Below, piece by piece: positions 16,683 to 26,042 of a stretch of DNA of 64,000 bases (positions are counted from its first letter, which is position 1; each line of letters opens with the position of its first letter). Source of the DNA: JAHEKD01 sp965215945 (GTDB lineage: Bacteria; Pseudomonadota; Gammaproteobacteria; Arenicellales; JAHEKD01); NCBI GenBank assembly GCA_965215945.1, contig CBDCFC010000018.1:1-64000 (forward strand). The letters are read 5' to 3'. A program made the translations under genes and the position numbers. The notes beneath the pieces were generated by a model. That model was not told the DNA's origin. It saw nothing but the letters and a program-made list of their open reading frames with translations, and did not search any database.

Positions 16683-17487
16683 ATGAGTGATTTAGTTGCT
16701 GATAATTTAAGCATGGATTTCGTCCACGCCTGATGGAAGCATTGTCCACGCCCTCAAGGATGTCAGTTTTACGTTAAAGAAAGGCGAGCTGTTATCTGTT
16801 CTTGGGCCTTCAGGATGCGGTAAAACAACTTTGTTGAATATCATTGCCGGTTTTTTACATCCAACCGGGGGTAGCATTACTTTAGATGGCCATGAGATTA
16901 AGGGGCCGGGCCTTGAACGTGGCATGGTGTTTCAGCAAGGCGCATTGTTTGAATGGTTGACTGTTGCGGAGAATGTAAATTTTGGTTTGCGCATGAAAAA
17001 TGCCGACCCGGTTGAAACCGCTAGTAAAGTCGAAGAATGGCTGGATATTGTCGGCCTGCAAGGTTTTGGCAACCCCCCAACGTATCAGCTTTCTGGTGGA
17101 ATGCAACAGCGGGTCGCTTTGGCACGCTGTTTAATCAACGATCCAGATTTAATATTAATGGATGAACCGCTTGGGGCTCTGGACGCGCTTACCAGAGAAA
17201 AGATGCAAGGGTTGGTGCTGAAAATCTGGAAAGAGACGGGTAAAACAATCATGATCATCACCCATTCAGTGGAAGAAGCGTTGTTATTGGGTGAGCGTTT
17301 GTTTGTAATGGCACCTCGGCCCGGCAGATTGCACAAGGAGTATAGATTGAGTTTTGCCGAGCGCGGTTTGACGGAAGATGCCCGTGATATTAAAAACGGA
17401 GATGATTTTAATCACGCTAAAGAAGAAATCTTGACCATGATCTGGAATATGGAAGAAGAGATCATGGGTAAAACTGAAGCGGCTTAA
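16683..17487 (+). pseudogene. tauB: Taurine-type ABC transporter ATPase, broken by a one-base frameshift
   Basis: Starting at ATG 16683 the frame reads MSDLVADNLSMDFV and then hits TGA at 16731. If one C of the CC at 16724-16725 is removed, it continues as TPDGSIVHALKDVSFTLKKG into an intact ATPase of about 267 residues: Walker A GPSGCGKTT, the Q-loop, signature LSGGMQQRVALARCL, Walker B LILMDEPLGALD and the switch His in ITHSVEEA. The downstream frame has no start before Walker A (the first ATG, at 16831, is after it). The rest is undamaged, so this is either a recent mutation or a base-calling error. It would energise the importer with the neighbouring genes. Confidence 0.88.
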
Positions 17488-17525
17488 ATATAGAACAGCG
17501 TTAGAAGTCACACGGGAAGAAGCGA

Positions 17526-19415
17526 ATGATTGTAGGAATTCTGTTTATTGCCTTAATCGCATCAATTATCTGGTCGATTTTCTATGGGCGCAAGTTAATT
17601 CGCACGGAAAAATCTGATGCGGTATTTGGTAACCCAAGCCGGGCCTTAGGTGGTTGGCATTGGGTGGTAGCCGGGGTAGCGTCAATCTTGGTGTTGTGGT
17701 TTTATTTTTCCTGGGATGCGGCCAGATCCTTTTTTCCCAAAGCTGGAAATGAATTGTGCCAGGTCGCCAAGCTTCATCGGGCGGCTAATCCAATCCGTTC
17801 TTATTTTCCATTGGATCAGCGTCTGCTTAGCGGGACTGAACTGTTACAGAGAGATTATGCGCAGATTAGATTGCTAGAAAAAGAATTAGCCGACACACCG
17901 TTCAATGATGCGGACAGACAGGAAGTTGCGGCGATCATCACCGACATGAATGCGGTATTGGCAGCGCAGGCTAATCCGGAGTTTATTGATCCATCCATCG
18001 CGCAGGATTTTAATAATATTGCCAGCCGTATCCAGGCTCTTGCCGATGAGATCATTAAACCCGATTACCCAGGTCCAGTAGATCAGGCTGTTCAACAGCA
18101 AGCTTTGGCCCAACCCGGTTGGGGTCGCTCCAGTGTTGAATTGCCACCGCTGCCTATTACCAACCGGGGTCGTAAATTTGATGCTGCCAGCGAGGTGATG
18201 GAAGCTATCGCAGCTGATTTTCAGAAAATTAGGAATAATGGGCAGCAGATCACCGCCATGCTAGAAGCATTAGAGGCACGCTACAAGGGTTTTACTATAG
18301 ATTCCAGTGGTGATTCGGCAGAAGTGGAAAAACGTCAGGAGTTACTCAAACAAATCGATAAAATTTTCAAACGCATTGACAATGGCCAGATTTTTCCACC
18401 GACAGTAAGTGATGTAGTAGAACAAGCGCTAATTAAATTAGACAATAATCAAAAACAAGTCCAAGGCTCGCTAAAATTTATAGACAAGTTTGCCATGCCG
18501 GGTGGCGATATTCTCGCCGGTAATAATGCCTGTTCGGAACAAGGATCAGGGCGCTGGTTGCCTAAGCCGTCCGATACAGTGCGAACTTTTGCGCGAATGG
18601 CGCACCCTGATATTGGTTATAAGGGTTTTCCGCTACTCTGGTACAAAATGAAACCAATATCGGAGATGATTGATTTTGTCGTGCCCGACTGGATAGCTGA
18701 TTTAGTATCGGGAGAATATCCACGTCACAACGCTCAAGGGGAAATTACAACTAATATCAAAGGCAAAGTTTATAATTTTGTTACCGGAAATTTTAACTCT
18801 TTTGCATTGCCTGTTCCGACAGGGCATATCTGGGATTCGATTATGCGGGTGCTAGCTGGGCTTTTTCTGGGCATAGTGCTTGGTGTCCCGCTTGGTTTAT
18901 TCATGGGGCTGTCTCGTTTTGCCAAGGGTTACTTCGATCCATTGATAGAATTGTATCGTCCCATACCGCCTCTTGCCTGGGCACCCCTGGTGCTGACAAT
19001 CTTTGGCATCCAGGACGACGGTAAGATATTCCTTTTGTTTATGGTGGCTTTTGCTATTATGGTTATATCAGCACGTACTGGTGCAACTGGAACCCAGCTA
19101 TCCAAAATCCATGCTGCCCACTCACTCGGCGCAACCAACCGGCAAATTCTGACCCAGGTTATATTGCCCAATTCACTGCCTGAAATACTCACCGGCATAC
19201 GAATCGCAATCGGCGTTTGTTGGGGCACACTGGTAGCGGCTGAAATGTTAGCAGGAACGACCGGTATTGGATTTGTCGAAAATGTTGCCCGCAAACAATC
19301 TGATTATGAAATTATTTGGACCACGATTATTATCTTGGGTGTGCTGGGTTTATGCTTTGACCTAGTGATGCGCTGGATTATTCATCGCACTATTCCATGG
19401 CGAGGAAAGGGCTAA
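17526..19415 (+). CDS. tauC: Taurine-type ABC transporter permease with a very long N-terminal domain
   Basis: 629 residues, more than twice the usual 250-280 of TauC/SsuC permeases. Two N-terminal helices (about 2-20 and 44-65) are followed by about 340 mostly hydrophilic residues with coiled-coil-like helices (for example LLQRDYAQIRLLEKELAD and VEKRQELLKQIDKIFKRI). Residues about 415-625 are a standard BPD_transp_1 domain with the ATPase-coupling EAA-type loop HAAHSLGATNRQILTQVILP. By topology the central part would be outside the cytoplasm. It follows the broken ATPase gene by 38 bases. Substrate is inferred from the TauA-like neighbour. Confidence 0.82.
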   Translation: MIVGILFIALIASIIWSIFYGRKLIRTEKSDAVFGNPSRALGGWHWVVAGVASILVLWFYFSWDAARSFFPKAGNELCQVAKLHRAANPIRSYFPLDQRLLSGTELLQRDYAQIRLLEKELADTPFNDADRQEVAAIITDMNAVLAAQANPEFIDPSIAQDFNNIASRIQALADEIIKPDYPGPVDQAVQQQALAQPGWGRSSVELPPLPITNRGRKFDAASEVMEAIAADFQKIRNNGQQITAMLEALEARYKGFTIDSSGDSAEVEKRQELLKQIDKIFKRIDNGQIFPPTVSDVVEQALIKLDNNQKQVQGSLKFIDKFAMPGGDILAGNNACSEQGSGRWLPKPSDTVRTFARMAHPDIGYKGFPLLWYKMKPISEMIDFVVPDWIADLVSGEYPRHNAQGEITTNIKGKVYNFVTGNFNSFALPVPTGHIWDSIMRVLAGLFLGIVLGVPLGLFMGLSRFAKGYFDPLIELYRPIPPLAWAPLVLTIFGIQDDGKIFLLFMVAFAIMVISARTGATGTQLSKIHAAHSLGATNRQILTQVILPNSLPEILTGIRIAIGVCWGTLVAAEMLAGTTGIGFVENVARKQSDYEIIWTTIIILGVLGLCFDLVMRWIIHRTIPWRGKG

Positions 19416-19518
19416 TTCATTTACACTACTTCTCGATAAATAAGGTCATGGCCTTGATGTTATCTTTAAGTGTTCGATTTGAGATTGTTACACTGATAAT
19501 CTAAATAGTGTGCAAGTT

Positions 19519-20727
19519 ATGAATCAAATTTCCACCCTCATGACTGGTTTTCCTGCCAAAGCGGAAAATCAGGTCGATTTATCAAATTGGCGTACAGCGC
19601 CATATTGCAGTTGGGCGTTTCACCACGTTCGAGAATTGATACCGACTGCAGCTATCCTGTCCGACCCGGATCACACAAAAGGTGCGGTCCTTGTTTCGGA
19701 TGAAAAACCTGTTAATCAACTCTCGTTTGTGGGTGCTGACAATAATAACTGGACGGTTGAGCAGTTATTAAAAGCGGGCAACACCGATGCTTTTATGGTG
19801 ATTAAAGATAATCGAATAATCGCTGAGCAATACTTTAATGGGCAGCAGGCACATGACCCTCATGTGGTTTTTTCAGTTACTAAATCTGTCACGGGAATAT
19901 TGGCAGGTATTTTGGTTGAAAAAGGGTATATAGACCCAAAAACAGCCGCTATTGATTATATTCCTGAGGCTAAACAGGCAGCCTGGGGTGACTGCACACT
20001 TCAACATATTCTGGATATGACTGTTGGCATTCAATTTAATGAAGATTATGAGGACATGGCAGGGGATGTGGCGCGTTACCGCCGGGCTACTTGCTGGGAT
20101 CCACAAATTGAAGGAGAGACTCAAACAGATTTACGCCAGTACTTGCTAACGTTGAAATCGAACGGAAAACCACACGGAGCATGTTTTCACTATGTTTCTC
20201 CTAATACTGATTTCATGGGCTGGATTCTTGAGAGAGTTACTCAGAAATCATGGGCAACATTGGTATCTGAGTATATATGGCAGCCCATGGGCGCTCAGTA
20301 TGATGCATATATGACTGTAGACCGGTTCGGTGCGCCTCGTGCCGCTGGTGGTTTGTGCATGACAATTAGCGATATGGCTAGGTTCGCATTATTGATTCTA
20401 AATCAAGGCCAAGTAAACAATCGTCAGATCGTACCTCAGGCTTGGTTGAATAATACTTTAATCAGTGGTAATTCTGAGGTTTGGAAAAAAGGTACGTTCA
20501 GCGAGTTATTTCCTCAAGGTAGATATCGAAATTATTGGTATCTAACTGGCAATGAAAATAATGCGTTTTGTGCAATTGGTATTCATGGGCAATGGATCTA
20601 TTGTGATCCGGTTGTCCGGGTTGTAATCGTGCGCCAGGCTTCACAGAGTTTAGCTGTTGATGATCCCTACGATCGTACATTTCTAGCAGGTTGTGCTGCT
20701 ATTTCAAATTGGTTGTCAAATTCTTAA
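19519..20727 (+). CDS. Beta-lactamase-fold serine hydrolase (NylB / 6-aminohexanoate-dimer hydrolase-like)
   Basis: 402 residues from ATG 19519 (a GTG at 19510 is an alternative; neither has a clear Shine-Dalgarno). The class C beta-lactamase fold is shown by the nucleophile motif SVTK (Ser about 119, in FSVTKSVTG) and the YVSPNTDFMGW segment that carries the second catalytic motif, as in NylB-type amide hydrolases. No signal peptide is seen, so it is probably cytoplasmic. It lies 103 bases after the permease on the same strand and could process an imported compound, but its substrate cannot be read from the sequence. Confidence 0.8.
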   Translation: MNQISTLMTGFPAKAENQVDLSNWRTAPYCSWAFHHVRELIPTAAILSDPDHTKGAVLVSDEKPVNQLSFVGADNNNWTVEQLLKAGNTDAFMVIKDNRIIAEQYFNGQQAHDPHVVFSVTKSVTGILAGILVEKGYIDPKTAAIDYIPEAKQAAWGDCTLQHILDMTVGIQFNEDYEDMAGDVARYRRATCWDPQIEGETQTDLRQYLLTLKSNGKPHGACFHYVSPNTDFMGWILERVTQKSWATLVSEYIWQPMGAQYDAYMTVDRFGAPRAAGGLCMTISDMARFALLILNQGQVNNRQIVPQAWLNNTLISGNSEVWKKGTFSELFPQGRYRNYWYLTGNENNAFCAIGIHGQWIYCDPVVRVVIVRQASQSLAVDDPYDRTFLAGCAAISNWLSNS

Positions 20728-20783
20728 CCGAAATATCAAATTGTTGTTACCACTACATAGTTTTATTAACGCTCGCATAAGTA

Positions 20784-20817
20784 ACAAAATGCCGCGTGCT
20801 TGCCCGTGGTATTTTGT
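20784..20817. terminator. Long hairpin between the serine hydrolase and cfa
   Basis: ACAAAATGCCGCG (20784-20796) pairs with CGTGGTATTTTGT (20805-20817), a 13-bp stem with two G-T pairs and an 8-base loop. It has T-rich and A-rich outer halves but no separate T-run. It probably ends transcription of the hydrolase gene 57 bases upstream. A TATAAT at 20878-20883, 31 bases before cfa, is a possible cfa -10 box. Confidence 0.5.
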
Positions 20818-20913
20818 CGCTAATCTGTGAGTCTATTATTGACCTAAATCATTGATAAGAAAATAGAATTAATTTAATATAATTCGACGAATCGGATTTT
20901 ATCAGCTGCAAAG

Positions 20914-22035
20914 ATGAGTGCTACAGCTAAAACATTCATTAAAAGTTTGGCTGAGGACGCTGGAATTACAATAAATGGTTCTCAGCCATGGGATCTCCGG
21001 GTTTTTAATGATTCTTTTTATTCATCGGTCATGAAGTCAGGCAGCCTGGGTTTAGGTGAAACCTATATGCAAGGTTTGTGGACAGCTGAAAAACTAGATC
21101 TATTTTTTGAACGCCTGTTTTCATCCGATATCGAAAGTAAGATTAAAAGTTTTTGGCCGGCGCGTTGGTTATTTTTGAAATCAAAATTATTTAACCGTCA
21201 GAGCAATCGAAGAGCATTTACTGTTGGCCGCAAACATTATGATATCGATAATCAATTATATGAACTAATGCTTGATTCAAATATGGTTTACAGTTGTGGT
21301 TATTGGGATCAGGCACAGACTTTAGATCAAGCGCAGGGAAAAAAGCTTGATTTAATCTGCCGCAAGTTGCGTTTAAAGCCAGGAATGAAACTGTTAGATA
21401 TAGGTTGCGGTTGGGGAAGTTTGGTCAAATTTGCGGTGCAGAACTTTGGGGTGAAAGCGGTTGGCATTACCGTTTCTAAGCAACAAGCAAAATTGGCAGA
21501 AGAATGTTGTCAGGATTTTCCAATTGAAATAAAAGTTCAAGACTATAGAAATCTTGATAATCAGCAGTTTGATGCAATCTCGTCGGTTGGCATGATTGAA
21601 CATGTTGGTTATAAAAACTACAGAAGTTTTATGAGTATCGTTGAACGATGTTTAAAACCCAGGGGTTTATTTTTGTTGCATACGATAGGAAATAATCACT
21701 CTGAAATACATACCGATCTGTGGATAGAGAAGTATATTTTTCCCAATTCAATGATTCCTTCACTGAGACAATTAACCAAGGCCAGTGAGAATGTTTTATC
21801 AATTCATGATTTGCATAGTTTTGGCCCAGATTACGATCTGACTTTAATGGCCTGGTATAAGAATTTTGTTCATAATTGGTCGAACCTTAAAGATAAATAT
21901 GATCAGACGTTTTATCGTATGTGGGAGTACTATTTGCTGATGAGTGCGGCGGGTTTCAGGGTGGGGCGAATGCAAGTCTGGCAATTGCTGATGACAAAGC
22001 TGAATTTTATAGATAAATTAAAAACTGTTCGCTGA
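20914..22035 (+). CDS. cfa: Cyclopropane-fatty-acyl-phospholipid synthase
   Basis: 373 residues, close to E. coli Cfa (382). It methylates cis double bonds of membrane phospholipids with SAM. The N-terminal domain (about 1-110) includes GSLGLGETYMQGLW. The SAM-binding motif is LLDIGCGWGSL, then GITVSKQQAKLAEE. The family's SVGMIEHVGYKNY and the C-terminal AAGFRVGRMQVWQLL are present. It has its own promoter region and is convergent with the AEC transporter gene, only 11 bases away. Confidence 0.95.
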   Translation: MSATAKTFIKSLAEDAGITINGSQPWDLRVFNDSFYSSVMKSGSLGLGETYMQGLWTAEKLDLFFERLFSSDIESKIKSFWPARWLFLKSKLFNRQSNRRAFTVGRKHYDIDNQLYELMLDSNMVYSCGYWDQAQTLDQAQGKKLDLICRKLRLKPGMKLLDIGCGWGSLVKFAVQNFGVKAVGITVSKQQAKLAEECCQDFPIEIKVQDYRNLDNQQFDAISSVGMIEHVGYKNYRSFMSIVERCLKPRGLFLLHTIGNNHSEIHTDLWIEKYIFPNSMIPSLRQLTKASENVLSIHDLHSFGPDYDLTLMAWYKNFVHNWSNLKDKYDQTFYRMWEYYLLMSAAGFRVGRMQVWQLLMTKLNFIDKLKTVR

Positions 22036-22046
22036 GTGCAGCAGAT

Positions 22047-22991
22047 TCATATTAGTTGCGTTTTAATTAAATAAAGCACATAAGTGACACTGCCCACGGC
22101 TAAAACTGTACCTATCAGCACGATAGATGATACCTCTCTAACATAGACTTTGTAGTCGCTTGCCATGACATAAATGTTCAATGCGGGAGGTAGGCATGCC
22201 ATGAGCACGGCGGTGTAAACCCATGTCTGCTCAAAAGGCCCGAGCCAGGTGAGAAAGAAATAAACACATAACGGGTGCAGGATCAGTTTGAATAGAATTA
22301 ACAACGGAATCCCAATGCCGCTTATCATCGCTTTGCGATGGGCTATAACTATACCCATCGTGAACAGCGCTGCAGGCGCTGCGGTATTACTTAGCATGTT
22401 GAGTATCGTCTCGATGGCAACCGGCAAATTCAGGTTTATGGCGGCAGCACAAACTCCTAACATGGTCGCCAGAATAAAAGGGTGGGTAATCACTTGTTTC
22501 AACGCCTGCATGGTGATTAATACTAAGGAATCCGACTTTTTGCTGGATGAAAACGCCATCATTAACGGAACTATGGTAAATAAAAATGCATTATCGAAAC
22601 AAAAAATAATTGCAGTTGGGACTAATGCCTCCTGGCCGAGTGCGGATAATGTTATTGCCGGGCCCATATAACCTATATTTGCATAGCTGGCCGCTACCGC
22701 TTGGATTGTTGCTATCGACTTTTTGCGTTTTAATAAATATCGACCCATAAAATAGGCCAAGAAAAAGATACTTAGGGTGGCGCCAGTCGTTGCAATAACA
22801 AATTTATAGTTAGTTAACTGCTCTAAAGGTGCTTTTCTGATCAATTGAAAAAACAACGCCGGCAAGGCGACATAAATAATGAAAAAGTTCATCCAGCCAA
22901 GAGCGTTTTCAGTTAGCGAGCTGACCCTGGCTGAAATGTAGCCAATAAAAATCAAACCGAATAATGGTAATGATAAATTTAATATTTCCAC
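22047..22991 (-). CDS. AEC-family transporter (auxin efflux carrier type)
   Basis: 314 residues, almost all hydrophobic, with about ten predicted helices. The N-terminal LPLFGLIFIGYISAR and the mid-protein SYANIGYMGPAI and C-terminal ACLPPALNIYVMA segments match the AEC fold, where two half-repeats cross at broken helices. Bacterial members move organic anions such as malonate or malate; the substrate here is unknown. It is the last gene of a minus-strand run dksA-pyrC-yheT-AEC, its ATG directly abutting the yheT stop. Confidence 0.85.
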   Translation of the reverse strand: MEILNLSLPLFGLIFIGYISARVSSLTENALGWMNFFIIYVALPALFFQLIRKAPLEQLTNYKFVIATTGATLSIFFLAYFMGRYLLKRKKSIATIQAVAASYANIGYMGPAITLSALGQEALVPTAIIFCFDNAFLFTIVPLMMAFSSSKKSDSLVLITMQALKQVITHPFILATMLGVCAAAINLNLPVAIETILNMLSNTAAPAALFTMGIVIAHRKAMISGIGIPLLILFKLILHPLCVYFFLTWLGPFEQTWVYTAVLMACLPPALNIYVMASDYKVYVREVSSIVLIGTVLAVGSVTYVLYLIKTQLI

Positions 22992-23963
22992 TTAAAGCTT
23001 TTTCTCAAAGAACTCGATAATCCGTTGCTCAAGCCAATAGTAGGGCTTCAATCCTTGAGCAGCAACAAAGCCCACATGTCCACCTTTTTTATAAACTTCC
23101 AGTATCGTATTTTTGTTAATTTGCTGATCGTTGGGAATGACATCATCGGACATGAAGGGGTCGTCCGACGATTGGATAATTAACAAAGGAGTTTTGATAT
23201 TAGTTAATTTGTATTTGCTGCTGGCTTTTTCATAATAATCATTCACATCTTTGAATCCATGAAGCCGTGATGTCACCGTGTCATCAAACTCAAAAAACGT
23301 TTTGCTGCTTTCCCAATTTGACAGAATATTCGGCAAGTCCATTTGCTTCAGTTTAGATTTGGCTGAGGCTTTGAGGCTGGAGATTAAATAATGCTGATAA
23401 ATCCTGGAGAAACCTTGCTCCATCTTTTTAGCACAACTGGCCAATAAAAACGGAACTGAAACTACCGCTGCACAATTCACTAGCTGATCGGCATCATCCG
23501 TTGAAGCAAGCCAGTTTAACAGCATGCTCCCACCCAGTGACACAGCAATGGCATTAATTGCAATTTCCGGATCTCTTTGCTTGATTTCTCTGACTAAAAA
23601 GTCAATATCAGGACTATAGCCGGCATTATAAAAAACAGGGCGGCGGTTCATTTCTCCACTGCGACCACGAAGGTTGATTGCAGCGACTTGATAATGAGCG
23701 TTATGCAATGCTGTTGCCAAGCCACGAATATAATGAGACTGTGAGCAACCCTGCAAGCCGTGTATTAAAAGAACCGTGGCTTTAGGTACTGTTTGTTCAC
23801 AAAGCTTTAGCCAGTCGAGATCAATAAAATCATCATCAGGTAATTCCACCCGTTGCCGTTGATAACTGGGTTTCGGTTTAAAGCGAAATAAATAAGGCCA
23901 GAAAGTTTGTAAATGAGGGTTTTTTAGCCAGAAAGCGGGAATAAATGGCTTGGCTTGTGCCAT
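22992..23963 (-). CDS. yheT: YheT-family alpha/beta hydrolase
   Basis: 323 residues. N-terminal FIPAFWLKNPHLQTFWPYLFR is characteristic of the YheT group (COG0429). The oxyanion region is HGLQGCSQSHYIRG. The nucleophile Ser lies in AVSLGGSMLLN, the acid in QSSDDPFM, and the His in KKGGHVGF. Esterase-like activity is likely but the natural substrate is unknown. Six bases separate it from pyrC and none from the AEC gene, so all three are probably one transcript. Confidence 0.9.
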   Translation of the reverse strand: MAQAKPFIPAFWLKNPHLQTFWPYLFRFKPKPSYQRQRVELPDDDFIDLDWLKLCEQTVPKATVLLIHGLQGCSQSHYIRGLATALHNAHYQVAAINLRGRSGEMNRRPVFYNAGYSPDIDFLVREIKQRDPEIAINAIAVSLGGSMLLNWLASTDDADQLVNCAAVVSVPFLLASCAKKMEQGFSRIYQHYLISSLKASAKSKLKQMDLPNILSNWESSKTFFEFDDTVTSRLHGFKDVNDYYEKASSKYKLTNIKTPLLIIQSSDDPFMSDDVIPNDQQINKNTILEVYKKGGHVGFVAAQGLKPYYWLEQRIIEFFEKKL

Positions 23964-23969
23964 GGTTGT

Positions 23970-25301
23970 TTATTCAGGGTGTTTGAATGTTAAAGGCTTG
24001 CCAAATACGCCTTCTTTAACTATTCCTTTTTCGAAAACAATATTACCGTTGACAATTGTATATTGCGGCCAGCCGATCAATTCTTGTCCTTCATAGGGTG
24101 ACCAACCAGTCTTAGAATAAAGAGTATCCGGGTCTACAGATTTAGCATTATTTATATCGACTAATACCAAATCCGCATCCCATCCCTCCTCAATTTTGCC
24201 TTTTCGCGGGATACCGTAGGCCTTGGCTACACCATGGCTCATCCAGCGCTGAATCTCCTCTAACGTACATCGACCTGCTTTCATTTGCGTCAACATCAAA
24301 GGCAAGGAAGTCGCCACACCAGGTATGCCCGATGGCGAGTTAGGATAATCCTGTATTTTCTCTTGCAACAAGTGAGGTGCGTGATCTGTTGCAATAAAAT
24401 CAATGATGCCGTCTTTTAATCCCTGCCACACTTCATCGCAATTATCCTGGCTGCGAATAGGTGGATTCATTTGAACTCGCGTTCCCCAGGTTGAATATAA
24501 ATCCGTGTTTAAGAATAAATGATTGGGAATGGCCTCGGCCGTAACGTATTCAGGCTTACGTTGCCGTAATCGGTGCACCTCTTTTGCCGTCGATAAATGC
24601 AAAATGTGAAAACGGCGCTGATATTTTTCTGATAATTCCAGCGCCATCTCAGTAGCAATCAAGGCGCATTCGTCATCACGAATAATGGAATGCATTTCCA
24701 CCGGTAAGCCATCTGGATATTGCTTGGAGTAGTGCTCAAATCGCTGTTTGATACGTTGCTCATCTTCGGCATGGACGGCGATGAGCCGACTTCCATTAGC
24801 AAAAATCTTATCCAGTATTTCGGCTTTATTGATCAGTAGATCACCGGTGCTGGAGCCCATAAAAATTTTAATGCCGCAAACCGGATCGGCGGCATTAATT
24901 ACATCTAAATTGTCGTCTGTCGCACCGATAAAAAAACCATAATTAGCCACGCATTTTCTGGCAGCAACAGCGAGCTTATCGGCAAGTGCTTCATGGGTGG
25001 TTGTAGTCGGGTTGGTATTTGGCATTTCCAAGAAACTGGTGACGCCACCACACACGGCCGATTGTGAGCCTGATGCCAGGTCCTCTTTATGAGTGGCGCC
25101 TGGGTCTCGAAAATGGACTTGTGGATCGATTACGCCGGGAAGTAGTAATAAACCATCCGCATCTAACGTTTTTCTGGCCGGTCCATCGATTTGTGTTTCA
25201 ATTTTTTCAATTATGCCTAGATTATCTATAGCCAGATCACCGGCTGAGATGGTTCCATCAGGTCGGGCAATCTGTGCGTTGATAATCTTAAGTAAGTACA
25301 T
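23970..25301 (-). CDS. pyrC: Dihydroorotase (class I type)
   Basis: 443 residues, an amidohydrolase barrel. It cyclises carbamoyl aspartate to dihydroorotate in pyrimidine synthesis, using the carbamoyl phosphate made by CarAB. Metal-site elements: the strand-1 motif reads DPQVHFRDPG, so the usual His-x-His is Gln-x-His; then the carbamylated Lys in GIKIFMGSS, His in LIAVHAEDE and FHILHLSTA, and Asp in FIATDHAPH. The Gln form is also known in a multi-genome dihydroorotase subgroup. It lies 24 bases downstream of dksA. Allantoinase or dihydropyrimidinase activity is a less likely alternative. Confidence 0.88.
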   Translation of the reverse strand: MYLLKIINAQIARPDGTISAGDLAIDNLGIIEKIETQIDGPARKTLDADGLLLLPGVIDPQVHFRDPGATHKEDLASGSQSAVCGGVTSFLEMPNTNPTTTTHEALADKLAVAARKCVANYGFFIGATDDNLDVINAADPVCGIKIFMGSSTGDLLINKAEILDKIFANGSRLIAVHAEDEQRIKQRFEHYSKQYPDGLPVEMHSIIRDDECALIATEMALELSEKYQRRFHILHLSTAKEVHRLRQRKPEYVTAEAIPNHLFLNTDLYSTWGTRVQMNPPIRSQDNCDEVWQGLKDGIIDFIATDHAPHLLQEKIQDYPNSPSGIPGVATSLPLMLTQMKAGRCTLEEIQRWMSHGVAKAYGIPRKGKIEEGWDADLVLVDINNAKSVDPDTLYSKTGWSPYEGQELIGWPQYTIVNGNIVFEKGIVKEGVFGKPLTFKHPE

Positions 25302-25325
25302 AAGATATATTTCTTAATTAATTGA

Positions 25326-25772
25326 TTATGTTTGTATTTTTTTCTCTCTTATTTCAGCAAGTGATTTGCAATCTATGCATAAATCGGCCGTTGGACGAGC
25401 CTCCAGACGTTGCAATCCGATTTCTTCCCCGCAGCTTTCACAATAACCATAGTCATGTTTGTCTAATAACGCTAGTGAACCATCTATTTTTTTAAGTAAT
25501 TTACGCTCACGGTCCCGGCTTCGCAATTCCAGTGTGAAATCAGTTTCTTGCGAGGCTCTGTCATTAGGGTCGGCATGGTTTTCAGTCTCATCTTGAATGT
25601 GATGAACGGTACGATTTAACTCATTGATTAAACTGTCGCGCCAGGCGTTTAGGATTGAACGGAAATGTTCAACCTGCTTCGGATTCATGTATTTTTCTCG
25701 TTTTGTTGCCTTGTAAGGCTTGATGCCGAAGATTAGATCATCCTTTTTTTTGGCTCTTGCTCTGGTTGCCAT
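25326..25772 (-). CDS. dksA: RNA polymerase-binding transcription factor DksA
   Basis: 148 residues (151 in E. coli). A coiled coil with the tip motif DPNDRASQETDF carries the two aspartates that reach the RNA polymerase catalytic site. The zinc finger is CESCGEE and CIDCK (Cys-x2-Cys twice) near residues 112-138. DksA potentiates ppGpp control of rRNA and amino-acid promoters. A good Shine-Dalgarno (CGGAG) precedes the ATG. It is divergent from smc across 270 bases that hold a TATAAT at 25997-26002 but no convincing -35. Confidence 0.97.
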   Translation of the reverse strand: MATRARAKKKDDLIFGIKPYKATKREKYMNPKQVEHFRSILNAWRDSLINELNRTVHHIQDETENHADPNDRASQETDFTLELRSRDRERKLLKKIDGSLALLDKHDYGYCESCGEEIGLQRLEARPTADLCIDCKSLAEIREKKIQT

Positions 25773-26042
25773 ATTAAACTCCGTGGTTGAAGCGGTATTC
25801 TTGCCGAATTCAGGTCCAGCTAAATCGGCTAATATTTATCGAACGCGACTGTATATCAAATTAATCGGTTTTACGCAATAAAATAATTCAAAACTGGCCC
25901 AATTGTTTTGGATTGGCGGGTTTAAATTTCTTCTCAAGTCAGCTATAAAAAGGCGTCGAAACAGTTAAAACATATAGACCCTATAAATTAATGATTTATA
26001 ATCCCGATAACTTAATATGACTGGCCAATAACTCGAAAACGG

